From Prolixibacteraceae bacterium (GTDB lineage Bacteria; Bacteroidota; Bacteroidia; Bacteroidales; Prolixibacteraceae), in contig JAOARB010000007.1 in assembly GCA_025210775.1 (NCBI GenBank), forward strand, positions 1 to 64,000: a stretch of 64,000 nucleotides of DNA, given 5' to 3'. Positions 1 through 8,900 of the stretch are shown in pieces. Position 1 is the stretch's first letter; every line of letters starts with the position of its first letter. A program made the position numbers and the translations under genes. The notes beneath the pieces are model-generated. The model was given only the letters and a program-made list of their open reading frames with translations, ran no database searches and was not told the DNA's origin.

Positions 1-239
1 CTCCTGTAGCGGGTGAGGTAGCAAAACATTATGGTGTACATTTCCTTGTGCTCTCTGATGACATGGAATATTCAGCTGTCCTTACCAATGTTGTTACTGC
101 TGATAAAGGCTCTGCTTCGTTTAGAGTTTCTAAGAAACTTGCTTCTGGTAAGATTCACATCTACGCTTTCTACACCAACGATCTAGATGAAGGTAGTGAT
201 GCCATTTCTGATTGTGCTTATGCTTTAGTGGAAGCATAG
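1..239 (+). CDS. C-terminal part of a DUF6266-like hypothetical protein (5' end outside window)
   Basis: The reading frame is open from base 3, so the gene starts before the window; the internal GTG at 48 is not a convincing start. The visible 78 codons end in a beta-rich segment (SFRVSKKLASGKIHIYAFY, then a SDCAYALVEA-like end). This resembles the C-terminus of DUF6266 proteins, which are common and uncharacterised in Bacteroidota. Family assignment is from the look of the tail only. A hairpin terminator follows 30 bases after the stop, so this is the last gene of its transcript. No function can be given. Confidence 0.5.
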   Translation, partial: PVAGEVAKHYGVHFLVLSDDMEYSAVLTNVVTADKGSASFRVSKKLASGKIHIYAFYTNDLDEGSDAISDCAYALVEA

Positions 240-268
240 CTAGTGCTTTTATTTTTTAGGTTTGTTTG

Positions 269-299
269 GAGGTGGTCCTTTTAGGGCTGCCTCTTTTTG
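269..299 (+). terminator. Rho-independent terminator
   Basis: An 11-bp stem (269-279 with 283-293, including G-U pairs) has a 3-base loop and is followed by TTTTTG. It lies just after the stop of the partial first gene. The rest of 300-500 is AT-rich and shows no gene. Confidence 0.65.
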
Positions 300-522
300 T
301 CTTTTGGAGTTGTCCGTTTTAATTAGTTAATGGGCTTGGTGGAATAATTAAATAGTTTTTAAATGGAGTTCAATAACTTAGAGTGGTATGATTATGCAAA
401 GAAGGTTAAATGATTTTTGTAACAACAAAGATAAAAGCTTCAGTTGTTTCGAGATTCTTTGTAAAACACTATCTTTAAATTATTGAGAAGGTAAGTGGTG
501 TAAGGAATTGGTAAATAAACGA

Positions 523-897
523 ATGAATATGGACAGAGAGGATCATGACATCATTAAATATTTAGACAAAGAGTTTAAGTGTTCATTGGCTTTTACCTTA
601 CATTTGATAGGGGATAAATATAAAAGCCTTATTTTGTTTCATTTAAAAGATGGACCTGAGAGATCGGGTGTTTTGCAGAAAAGTATTGCCAATATATCTA
701 ATCGTATGTTTACCTATTCGATCAGGGCACTAGAGAAAGATCAACTGGTCAAAAGAACGGTTTATCCTGTTACCCCACCTAAAGTGGAATATGAGCTTAC
801 GGAGAAGGGGAGAACCCTTATCCCGATTATTCTTCAGATGGATCAATGGGGACAAGAGTTTGCTAAAAAGCATCATTTATATGCACCTGCTGAGTAG
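523..897 (+). CDS. HxlR-family winged-helix transcriptional regulator
   Basis: This is a small single-domain DNA-binding protein of about 125 residues. The order is typical of HxlR: a short N-terminus, then CSLAFTLHLIGDKYKSLILFHL (helix 1-2), a recognition region IANISNRMFTYSIRALEKDQLV, and a wing RTVYPVTPPKVEYELTEKG. HxlR proteins generally act as dimeric repressors or activators that sense aldehydes, redox state or small ligands. The frame is open from a TTG at 508, but ATG at 523 or 529 is more likely because the only purine-rich stretch (AAGGA at 502-506) is too close to the TTG. The 3' end overlaps the convergent VOC gene by 25 bases. A link between the two genes is possible but not shown. 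Confidence 0.85.
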   Translation: MNMDREDHDIIKYLDKEFKCSLAFTLHLIGDKYKSLILFHLKDGPERSGVLQKSIANISNRMFTYSIRALEKDQLVKRTVYPVTPPKVEYELTEKGRTLIPIILQMDQWGQEFAKKHHLYAPAE

Positions 898-1394
898 TGG
901 AGTTCGTAAGAGTGAGAATAGATTTCGAATACTACTCCAAAAGGGTCTTCAACATAGCACATTCTATAGGGCTTTTCTGTTGGATAGTATTCTCGTATGG
1001 GCATCCTTTGTTTTCCTCCTGAAGCTACGATCTTTTGGACCAAGCCTTCTACATCAGGGTCTTGGATTGAAAAGTGAAATAATCCTGTTTTGAATGGTTC
1101 AAATTGAGGTTTGTTTTCTCTACTTTGTTTGAATTCAAATAGTTCGATTCCAATTCTATCTCCTGTGGATAGATGGGCAATTTTAAATGTTTGCCATCCT
1201 TCTCCAAATACATCGATACACATCTGTCCTATTGCCGTATTGTTTTCTTCTTCGACAACTGTTGGTTCCATGATGATATAGAACCCCAATACTTCGGTAT
1301 AGAATTTTACTGCTTCTTCAATATTGGGAACCGTGATTCCGATATGAGAGAATGCTTTGGGATAGGTCTTGTTTTTTTCGTCTAAATGCTTCAT
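873..1394 (-). CDS. VOC-family (glyoxalase/dioxygenase-fold) protein
   Basis: This 173-residue protein has two paired beta-alpha-beta-beta-beta modules. The first opens with FSHIGITVPNIEEAVKFY and the second with LFHFSIQDPDVEGLVQKI, followed by CYVEDPFGVVFEIYSHSYE. Candidate metal ligands in the usual VOC positions are His17, Glu84, His107 and Glu157. The fold covers lactoylglutathione lyases, extradiol dioxygenases and resistance proteins that bind bleomycin or fosfomycin; the sequence does not decide among them. It has no signal peptide, so it is cytosolic. It is convergent with the HxlR gene and shares the last 25 bases. The substrate is unknown. Confidence 0.85.
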   Translation of the reverse strand: MKHLDEKNKTYPKAFSHIGITVPNIEEAVKFYTEVLGFYIIMEPTVVEEENNTAIGQMCIDVFGEGWQTFKIAHLSTGDRIGIELFEFKQSRENKPQFEPFKTGLFHFSIQDPDVEGLVQKIVASGGKQRMPIREYYPTEKPYRMCYVEDPFGVVFEIYSHSYELHYSAGAYK

Positions 1395-1850
1395 TGTTTC
1401 TTTCTTTGATTGTCTTCTTAAAAGAAGAGGTTTTAGATCCTTTATGGGGGTAAAGGTATTTTGTAATTGTCAGTAAAACAAGATGGTACATTGATTGCTT
1501 ATAGTTACACCATTGTGTATAATTAAGATTGTAAGTGGATTGCGAAAGAGAAATAAATGAAAAAAAATGATGGTTTCTCTTGGTGGTAGGTAATCTTCCC
1601 TTTTTACTTTTTAATATATTGGTTTTGTTTATTGTTCCTTTGTTAAGAAAGAACTTAAGAGTTTGTAATCCTTTGTTTTCTTATGTTTTTAATACTGTTT
1701 TTTTAATACCTTTAGATTGATTCTAGAGATTAGGGTTCAAATAAGACGAATTGTAGTACCTATGATGCAAAAATGGCCGAAATTATTTCACCAATTGAAT
1801 TATACAAATTATTCATGGACTCATAATACTAATTTTAAATATCCATTATA
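1395..1850. other. Intergenic region holding the first 115-bp repeat copy
   Basis: This gap separates the VOC gene (minus) from the lipoprotein gene (plus). Bases 1623-1737 are the first copy of a perfect direct repeat. Between the repeat and the lipoprotein start is a 17-codon open frame (1773-1826, MAEIISPIELYKLFMDS). It looks like a decapitated gene start or leader, but nothing confirms translation. No other gene is seen. Confidence 0.5.
1623..1737 (+). repeat. 115-bp direct repeat, copy 1
   Basis: It is identical, base for base, to 2657-2771 at a constant offset of 1034. It starts TTTTGTTTATTG and ends GATTAGGGTT. The two copies bracket the lipoprotein gene at 1851-2606. Copy 1 ends 113 bases before that gene. 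Confidence 0.95.
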
Positions 1851-2606
1851 ATGATTCGAAGTACATTTATTTTTCTTTTAGTATTAATTTCACTAAGCTG
1901 TAATTCTCAAGAGTTGAATATTACGCTAAAGATAAACTATAAGATGACTAAGGTGAAAAACGATAGTGTAAGAGCACCTTTCTTGGTTATTACATATGAG
2001 AACTTAAGTGGAGAAAAGATATTTTTTCCTAAAATATACAATAATCCTTGTAGCTTACCACGTTTTCTATCTTTATCGCCTTTTAAGGCAAAAAATATTG
2101 ATCTTAAGAATCTTATTGATCAATCTACAAATGATGAAACGAGAATGATAGTTGTTGTTGGTGGAGGAATTAATACTAATTCTTATTGGGATATCGTAGA
2201 TGAAGACCAATTTGATCTTGTTGAATGTGAGTATGATTGTATGAATGATCTACTTGATCTTATATATAAATCACTTTTTGGTGAACATTATCTAATAAAT
2301 GAATTGACTAATAGTGTGTCTAATGTTTTATCTAAAAATAATTTAATATTTCTAGATCCATATGACGTTTATTCAGAGAGTTTTAATTTAATTGGCTTTT
2401 CTCGTTTGCACGGTAAATACACATTTACGATTATTCATGAAAGATTTGATAGAGAGTATAGAACTAATTCAAGAATAAATAATGGGAAGTTTGAATGGGA
2501 CAACCAAAGTGTACCAGAGGAGTTAAATGGATATAAATATTATTTCAAAAAGTTTTCAAGTAATTCGGTAGTGTTCACTTCCCCTTTATTTGTAGAAACT
2601 AAATAA
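1851..2606 (+). CDS. Hypothetical lipoprotein within a repeat-flanked unit
   Basis: The product has 251 residues. The N-terminus MIRSTFIFLLVLISLSCNSQE is a lipoprotein signal peptide with lipobox LSLSC (Cys17). The mature part is mostly beta-strand and rich in Asn, Ser, Tyr and Asp; it contains a GGGINTN loop and a Cys pair (CEYDC). I recognise no family. Its base composition is even more AT-rich than the neighbouring dehydrogenase gene. It lies between two perfect copies of a 115-bp repeat, the second of which forms the upstream region of the SDR gene. It therefore looks like an insert that duplicated, or was captured by, that upstream region. It could be an immunity-like or surface protein, but there is no evidence for a role. 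Confidence 0.75.
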   Translation: MIRSTFIFLLVLISLSCNSQELNITLKINYKMTKVKNDSVRAPFLVITYENLSGEKIFFPKIYNNPCSLPRFLSLSPFKAKNIDLKNLIDQSTNDETRMIVVVGGGINTNSYWDIVDEDQFDLVECEYDCMNDLLDLIYKSLFGEHYLINELTNSVSNVLSKNNLIFLDPYDVYSESFNLIGFSRLHGKYTFTIIHERFDREYRTNSRINNGKFEWDNQSVPEELNGYKYYFKKFSSNSVVFTSPLFVETK

Positions 2607-2656
2607 TGACAATTGTTCGGTGAAGCGTCGTGCTACGATTTATCATGCATGAAGGA

Positions 2657-2771
2657 TTTTGTTTATTGTTCCTTTGTTAAGAAAGAACTTAAGAGTTTGT
2701 AATCCTTTGTTTTCTTATGTTTTTAATACTGTTTTTTTAATACCTTTAGATTGATTCTAGAGATTAGGGTT
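2657..2771 (+). repeat. 115-bp direct repeat, copy 2 (SDR upstream region)
   Basis: This is a perfect copy of 1623-1737. It ends 44 bases before the SDR start codon, so it probably carries the native upstream control region of that gene. That assignment is an inference from position only. Confidence 0.95.
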
Positions 2772-2815
2772 TATTCCCTGATTTGACATTTTGCAAATTT
2801 TTATTGAAATAGTTT

Positions 2816-3562
2816 ATGAAAACAATACTAATCACAGGAGCTACTGCCGGTATCGGTGAAGCATGTGCTTTGAAGTTTGGAGCACAAGGACATCGACTAA
2901 TTCTTACAGGAAGACGTCAGGATCGTTTGGATGATTTGGTTACTCGTTTGAGAGCTGAGGGAGTTCAAGTGACTCCGTTATGTTTTGATGTGACCGATAA
3001 GGATGCAGTAGATCAAGCCATCGCTTCGTTGACCAAGACATGGAGAGAAATTGATGTGCTTATCAATAATGCTGGTCTGGCAGTAGGCCTAGATCTACTT
3101 CAAGGTGGAGATGTAGATGATTGGGAGCGTATGATCGATACCAATATCAAAGGGCTTCTTTATATGACACGTACTGTTGCTCCGCTTATGGTCGAGAGAA
3201 AGCAGGGACATATTATTAATATCTCTTCTATTGCAGGTAAGGATGTTTATAAATTTGGTAATGTTTATTGTGCAACCAAACATGCTGTGGATGCATTGAG
3301 TAAAGCAATGAGAATCGATATGGTGGAAGATGGTATTAAAGTAACCAATATTGCACCAGGCATGGTAGAGACGGAGTTCTCTTTGGTTCGTTTTAAAGGA
3401 GATGAACAGAAGGCGGATAAAGTATATCAGCAGTTTACACCTTTGTATGCAGAAGATATCGCTGATGCAATTGTATATGTGACCAATACCCCTGCACATG
3501 TGTGTATTAATGATATGATTATTACACCTACAGCGCAAGCGAATCCTTTTTATACAGCCTAA
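2816..3562 (+). CDS. SDR-family NAD(P)-dependent oxidoreductase (YdfG-like)
   Basis: This is a classical short-chain dehydrogenase of 248 residues, the usual length. The cofactor motif TGATAGIG spans residues 7-14, NNAG is at 84-87, and the catalytic set is Ser138, Tyr151 and Lys155 (YCATK). TGRRQDRL after the second strand has the Arg pair typical of NADP preference. The whole-protein pattern resembles the YdfG/serine-3-hydroxy-acid dehydrogenase group (for example PGMVETEFSLVRF near the C-terminus), so a 3-hydroxy acid is a plausible substrate. It is cytosolic. Transcription probably ends at the 14-bp hairpin shared with the convergent rmuC gene. Confidence 0.9.
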   Translation: MKTILITGATAGIGEACALKFGAQGHRLILTGRRQDRLDDLVTRLRAEGVQVTPLCFDVTDKDAVDQAIASLTKTWREIDVLINNAGLAVGLDLLQGGDVDDWERMIDTNIKGLLYMTRTVAPLMVERKQGHIINISSIAGKDVYKFGNVYCATKHAVDALSKAMRIDMVEDGIKVTNIAPGMVETEFSLVRFKGDEQKADKVYQQFTPLYAEDIADAIVYVTNTPAHVCINDMIITPTAQANPFYTA

Positions 3563-3574
3563 TGGCAATATAAG

Positions 3575-3620
3575 AATAGTCCTATGTTGATTGATCTAAA
3601 ATCTATAACATAGGACTATT
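3575..3620. terminator. Bidirectional terminator between SDR and rmuC
   Basis: A perfect 14-bp inverted repeat (3575-3588 with 3607-3620, AATAGTCCTATGTT) has an 18-base loop. It is followed by a T-rich run on the plus strand and by A-rich flank giving Ts on the minus strand. It lies between two convergent stop codons. Confidence 0.75.
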
Positions 3621-3627
3621 TTATTCT

Positions 3628-5052
3628 TTAGGAAAGTAGAGAGTCCGATTCTTCTGATATAAGTTGAGCTGGTATTTTCTTTCTATTCTTTACTCCAAGA
3701 TCTTTTAGTTTTTCTGCTTGTCTAACAAGGTTGTCTTTTCCTGTATGTAGTTGCTTGAAAGCATCCTGGAAACTGTTTTGTGCTTGTGTTAGCCCTTTGT
3801 CTACTTTCTGTAGGTTGTCTATAAACCCTACAAATTTATCGTAAAGTTTACCTCCTCTCTCTGCAATCTCAATAGCGTTTAGGTTTTGATGTTCTCTTTT
3901 CCATAGATCTGCCACCAGTTTTAGTGCGGTGATCAGATTGGTAGGAGAGAGAATTAAAATACGTTTATCATATGCAAATTGCCATAGGTGAGGTTCATGT
4001 TTGATGGCAGCCATATAGGCTGGTTCATTAGGTATAAACATCATTACAAAGTCGAGTGCATCAGGATAGTCGTCATATGATTTCTTACTAAGAGAGATCA
4101 CATGATTTTTGATGGCTGTAACGTGATCGTTTAATTCTCTGTTTTGTTGTTCTGGATTGTCACAGTCACAATAGCGTATATAGGCGTTTAATGAGACTTT
4201 AGAGTCGACGATTACCTTTCTTTGATCGGGATATACAATGACAGCATCGGGACGCATGCTATTGCCTTGTTCGTTGCGTAGTCTTTTCCCTTCTTGGTCA
4301 CGAAGGACATATTCCATAAAATATTCTTCTCCTTTACGAAGACCTGATTTCTCAAGGATAGATTCTAGAATCATCTCACCCCAATTCCCTTGTACTTTAC
4401 TTTCCCCTTTAAGTGCATGGGTAAGGTTTTGTGCGTCTTGACTGATGCGATGGTTTAGTTCCATCAGTTTTTTGACTTCCTTCTCTAAACTGAATCGTTG
4501 TTGTGATTCTTTGTCATAAACCTCTTCTACTTTTCCTTTAAATTGTTGAAGATGATCTTTGAGTGGATTAAGGATCGATTCAAGTGAGCTTTTATTGGTT
4601 TCAATAAAACGTTCACTCTTGTTGTCTAATATCTTAGTGGCTAGTAATTCAAACTCTTTTTGTAACTCTCTTTTGGTAGAAAGAAGTTCCGATTCATGTT
4701 CAGAGATCTTCTCTCTGAGTTTCTCGTTAGAGGCCTCTAAATATTGCTTTTGTTGTAGAAGTTGACGAAATTGATTTTCTTTTTCTTCTATCTTGTGATG
4801 AAGATCTTTGATCTCTTCTCCCTTTTCTAGGATGTTTCTTTCTAGATTCTTTTTGTCTGCCTTTTGTTCGATGGCTTCTCTTTCAAAACTCTTATAATGG
4901 GAAATATCAGATTTTAAAGATTCGTTTTCACTTTGTAGAAGTTCTATTTCTACTTGAGACGAATCGCTAGTGGTAGCTCCTAATTTCTTTTTCGAAAAGA
5001 CAAGATAGAGTAGGAGGGCAACGATGATAGAAAGAAAAATTACTTCAGTCAT
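3628..5052 (-). CDS. rmuC: DNA recombination protein RmuC homolog
   Basis: The product has 474 residues. It has an N-terminal membrane anchor (VIFLSIIVALLLYLVF), then a long charged coiled coil to about residue 200, then the RmuC nuclease-like domain. Conserved blocks are GNWGEMILESILEKSGLRKG and RPDAVIVYPDQRKVIVDSKVSLNAY, where the D...VDSK pattern recalls PD-(D/E)XK nucleases. In E. coli RmuC limits recombination at short inverted repeats; the biochemical activity is still only inferred. It is followed after 29 bases on the same strand as the Sel1 gene lies upstream, so the two may be co-transcribed. Termination is at the hairpin at 3575-3620. Confidence 0.93.
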   Translation of the reverse strand: MTEVIFLSIIVALLLYLVFSKKKLGATTSDSSQVEIELLQSENESLKSDISHYKSFEREAIEQKADKKNLERNILEKGEEIKDLHHKIEEKENQFRQLLQQKQYLEASNEKLREKISEHESELLSTKRELQKEFELLATKILDNKSERFIETNKSSLESILNPLKDHLQQFKGKVEEVYDKESQQRFSLEKEVKKLMELNHRISQDAQNLTHALKGESKVQGNWGEMILESILEKSGLRKGEEYFMEYVLRDQEGKRLRNEQGNSMRPDAVIVYPDQRKVIVDSKVSLNAYIRYCDCDNPEQQNRELNDHVTAIKNHVISLSKKSYDDYPDALDFVMMFIPNEPAYMAAIKHEPHLWQFAYDKRILILSPTNLITALKLVADLWKREHQNLNAIEIAERGGKLYDKFVGFIDNLQKVDKGLTQAQNSFQDAFKQLHTGKDNLVRQAEKLKDLGVKNRKKIPAQLISEESDSLLS

Positions 5053-5081
5053 GGTTTATAATGTTTTAAATAGATGATTCC

Positions 5082-5792
5082 TTAAAAATAGTGGACTTGA
5101 CTAGCTTTAGGTTGTTGCTTCTGGATCTTTACTAAAAGCGTTTGTGCCTCTTTGCAACCGTGTACTGCAGCTTTTTGTATAAATCGTGTTCCTGTGTTGA
5201 TGTCTTTTAATCCGCAGGTGCCAAAATAGTAACAGCATCCAATGTAATAATCATAGAATGGATCGTGTGGTGCCATAAGTGTTAGCTCCCTAAACAGGCG
5301 TAGTGCCATCTCTTTATTTTGTTCTATTCCTTCTCCTTTTTGGAAACGTACGCCTAAAGAGAAACGTGCTTGATCGATTCCTCCCTCGGATGCTTTTCTA
5401 AACCAATGAAATGCTCTCTTTGTATCTTTCTTTATCCCTTCTCCTTTAAGGTATCTTAGAGCCAATGAATATTGTGCTTGAGGATAGCCTTGAAGTGCCG
5501 CACTTTTAAAAAAACGGTAGGCCATACTGTCATTCTTCTCTTTCCCTTCCCCTTTGTAATAACATAGTCCTAAAATATATTGGGCTCTTGCCTCTTTCTG
5601 GGCTGCTGCTTTTTCTAGCCAAAATAGTGCTTGTTCGATATCTTGGGCTATGGTGTCTCCTACAAAGTAAGATTTACCTACACGATATTGTGCTTGAGCA
5701 TCTCCATTACGAGCCTCAGAAATCCAGTTCTTGGTTGCCGAAAAAGCGGGTAATAGAATAAAAAATGAGCATAATAAGAGGACGTGCTTCAT
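5082..5792 (-). CDS. Exported Sel1-repeat (TPR-like) protein
   Basis: The product has 236 residues. MKHVLLLCSFFILLPAFSA is a signal peptide. The mature protein is a run of about five Sel1-like repeats with the signature A-x-(Y/F)-x-L-G-x-x-(Y/F)-x-x-G-x-G, for example AQYILGLCYYKGEGKEKND and AQYSLALRYLKGEGIKKDT. These repeats form alpha-solenoid scaffolds for protein contacts, here in the periplasm. A cluster of Cys (YYIGCCYYFGTCG) may form disulfides. No enzymatic domain is present and the partner is unknown. It lies directly upstream of rmuC on the same strand. Confidence 0.88.
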   Translation of the reverse strand: MKHVLLLCSFFILLPAFSATKNWISEARNGDAQAQYRVGKSYFVGDTIAQDIEQALFWLEKAAAQKEARAQYILGLCYYKGEGKEKNDSMAYRFFKSAALQGYPQAQYSLALRYLKGEGIKKDTKRAFHWFRKASEGGIDQARFSLGVRFQKGEGIEQNKEMALRLFRELTLMAPHDPFYDYYIGCCYYFGTCGLKDINTGTRFIQKAAVHGCKEAQTLLVKIQKQQPKASQVHYF

Positions 5793-5885
5793 AAGAATTA
5801 TTTTTTATGATTACACAAATTTAGTTTTTTGTTAATTGGTGAACAATAATATGTGTTATTCTTTGGATCTTTTTTATCAAAAGGA

Positions 5886-5928
5886 TAAAAAAAGCGTTGT
5901 TACACTCCATTGGAGTCTAACAACGCTT
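5886..5928 (-). terminator. Terminator of the PEPCK-like gene
   Basis: An 11-bp outer stem (AAGCGTTGTTA, 5892-5902 with 5918-5928) encloses a second 5-bp stem (ACTCC/GGAGT). Read on the minus strand it runs into a row of seven Ts. It sits 31 bases past the stop of the 5960-9388 gene. Confidence 0.8.
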
Positions 5929-5959
5929 AAACAAGATTAACTATAGTATCTCGATTGGA

Positions 5960-8900
5960 TTATCCTTTGTAGATGATATCCGCACCGATAGTACCATTTA
6001 TTTTATCTAAATATTTGTCTGATTTTACAAATTCTAACTCTTCTTCTAATTGAGCTAACTTGCTAGTAAGATCTAGTTTAGAAACATATTCAGTATTGTA
6101 CTCTTTAGAAACAAAATGTTTGATATAACTAATCTCATTCTCAAGATATTTAGTGTCTATCGCTTGTTTGTGTTTCAATCTAGCTTTATACCAATCAGAG
6201 TTAAGAACATGCTCACGTTCGAACATCTCTCTTAATTCAGGATCGTTAAGATCTTTTCCGTTATAATGACCGTAAGCCATTACATGAAGAAGAACTTTTA
6301 CAGGAGGAATAGCACCTTCGACACTGTTGTCTGCAAAATAGTTTAATGCTACTTTCTTTTGTGCTTCAACGATATTGTTGATACCATCAACATATGCATC
6401 CATATCTTGAAGTTCTGGCTTAAGCATCTTTTCTGAGAATACTGCTCCTGGTTCGTCAAATACACGTCCCATATATCTGAATAGGAACGATTGTGTAATA
6501 CGGTAACCTAGGCGAGAAGCTTTGATTGTCTTTCCGTTGTATTCAAAATCCTCGATTTTCTCTAGTGCTCCTTCTGCAATCAGACGATGAGCATCAGCAT
6601 CGTTTGGAGTCATACGACACCATAACTCTGGAATAAGTAGAGAGATGTCATGATCAAAACGGTTCTCACATCCAATCCATCCTGCTGGTGTAGAGTATCC
6701 TTGGTAACCTGTTAGGATAAACGACAACAATGAGTTGTTGATATCACTGGTTGGTGAAAGCATATTGAAAGGCCCTTTAGTCAATGCACCCTCTGATCCT
6801 GCTCCTGTTGTTGATGGAGACTTTCCTGTTAAACTACAGATGTAATCCATCAATAGCTCTGGAAGATCTTGATAGTGAAGAGGGTTGTATACACTCAATG
6901 GACGAATTCCTGCTGCTTTGTCTTGAGGGTTGTTACGACGACCTGAAAGAACTGCATTTACAGGACGATATACTGGTCTGTCTTTTCCAATATTACGAGA
7001 TACACGCATTCCTATATCGGTGATGTAATTCTCGAAAGGATCCTGATCCGTACGTTTTTGTAGGTATCTAGGGTTCTTTGTTGGTTTACCATCTCCAATG
7101 ATACGAGGGTGTGATGGTGCAATAAAGAATGGTTCTCCTTCTCCATTTGCTACCTTGGTAATAAGATCTTTTACTGGTTTTGTGTATTGATCAAAACCAA
7201 CTGCATCAGAGATCAACTCTTTTGCTTTGTCTTGGTCCATTGGCTCATAGTTTGAAATGAACGTGTTTGGACGACAAAGATCTTCTTCTGCTTCTTTATC
7301 ATAACCTCTTACAATGGCCTCATCAGGACGTTGGAAGAAGTGGTCTTCACAGTTGGTAGTGAATTTTACTGATGGGTTCTCTACCTTTTTAGACATGTTA
7401 ATCATGTCGGTAGGAACAACAACAGATGCAGAAATGTCATCTTCCATTTGCACTTTCTGTGCAGCCATAAAGTCGGTTCTTAGCTTGTGTAGGTACCATG
7501 AGTTGTCAAGGTCGAATCCTAAACGTAGATAAGAAGCGATAACTTTTCTGTTGTTGAAATTCAATTCATGTCCTTGTTTACCATTGATGGTATCCACAGA
7601 GAACATGTCTCTCCATCCTTTTTGCTCTCCTTGCTCTCTATAAAGACGCTTGATAAATAGAACAATAGATTTTACTCTATCAGGGATGTTATTTAAGAAA
7701 TCGTTGTATTCGTCTGTATGGTATTGACTAGGAGTCAAAAGCTTAATTACCGATCCAATAGAACGTTCTGGACTTAATAGCGTACGAGACGATGTTTTGG
7801 TCTTGTCATTGCGCTCTTTCCAGCGATTAGAGTAATCATAGTTAATTACTTGATCGATAACCTCAAAGTCTTTTTCGATATTGTCTACAAAAAGAGAACC
7901 ATAAATAATGGCATTAAGAAGAGATTTAGAGATCTCACTCTTACCTCCACCAGAAACGGTTGCTGGCTTGTGACAGAATGTACCTTCTGCAAACGTACTG
8001 ATCAATCTCCATGATGGAGCAGAAGGGTGTTTCTCCATGTGGATCTTATGTCCAGATGGGTGGATAAAGATATATCCTGGTTGAAGAGATAAGTTATACT
8101 CTTTGCCTTCGTGTGACCAAGTTACTTTTCCTTTGTAGATATCCATTTTTGCATCTTCTTGGATATAGAAGATATTAGGATAACGTTTGTCTACACCATA
8201 GTTCTCTGGATAGATCTCCATGATGTCTCCTAATGTCTTTTTCACATCTTCGAAAGAGTAGCTCTTTTTCAACATGCGCATATATTGGATACCAGAGAAG
8301 AAATCTCCTAGGTTCATACGTTGGAAAGCAATTGCTCCACCAGCATGCTCTTCTTCTACCAACCCATAAAGGTTTGCAGAGTACCCAATTTGTGTTTTAA
8401 CTTCTTTCTTAGAATATCCAAAATAGTTGTCTGCAATAAGAGTGATAGTAACTCCTCTTTCGTCACGACAAGTCAATTTAAATGGACTTCCATCGTTATA
8501 TCTTTCGTTCTCCTCTTTCCAACACATGCCGTCGTTACGTTGACGCTCTGTTGCTTGGTCATAATGAGGAAGACCTAACTCTTTTTTAGTGTAATTTGTT
8601 AAGTGAGGGGCTAGGATGATACACCCTGTGTGTCCTGTCCAATGATCTGGATCAAGTGCTGCATCGTTTTCAGCTAAGAATGGATCTCCAGCATTTCCAA
8701 AGATAGTCTCAACGAAGTCTAAGTTACTTACCAAAGAACCTGGTGCATAGAAACGAATTTCTAAACGTTTTTCCTCAATGAAGTTTGTTACCTTCGGACA
8801 TACTACTGGGCGTAATAATAAAGAAGCAAAGACTTCCGCCTTTTGATCTTGTGCAGAGGTAAAAGGAAGGGTTCTTAGTTCTTGGTCTGGTTGCATTGCT

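Noticed and set aside
791..1093. 100-residue plus-strand ORF spanning the HxlR/VOC junction
   Set aside because: It overlaps two confident genes in other frames and shows no domain.
3095..3568. 157-residue ORF antisense to the SDR gene
   Set aside because: It lies within the well-supported SDR on the other strand; His/Cys/Ile-rich composition is typical of antisense translation.
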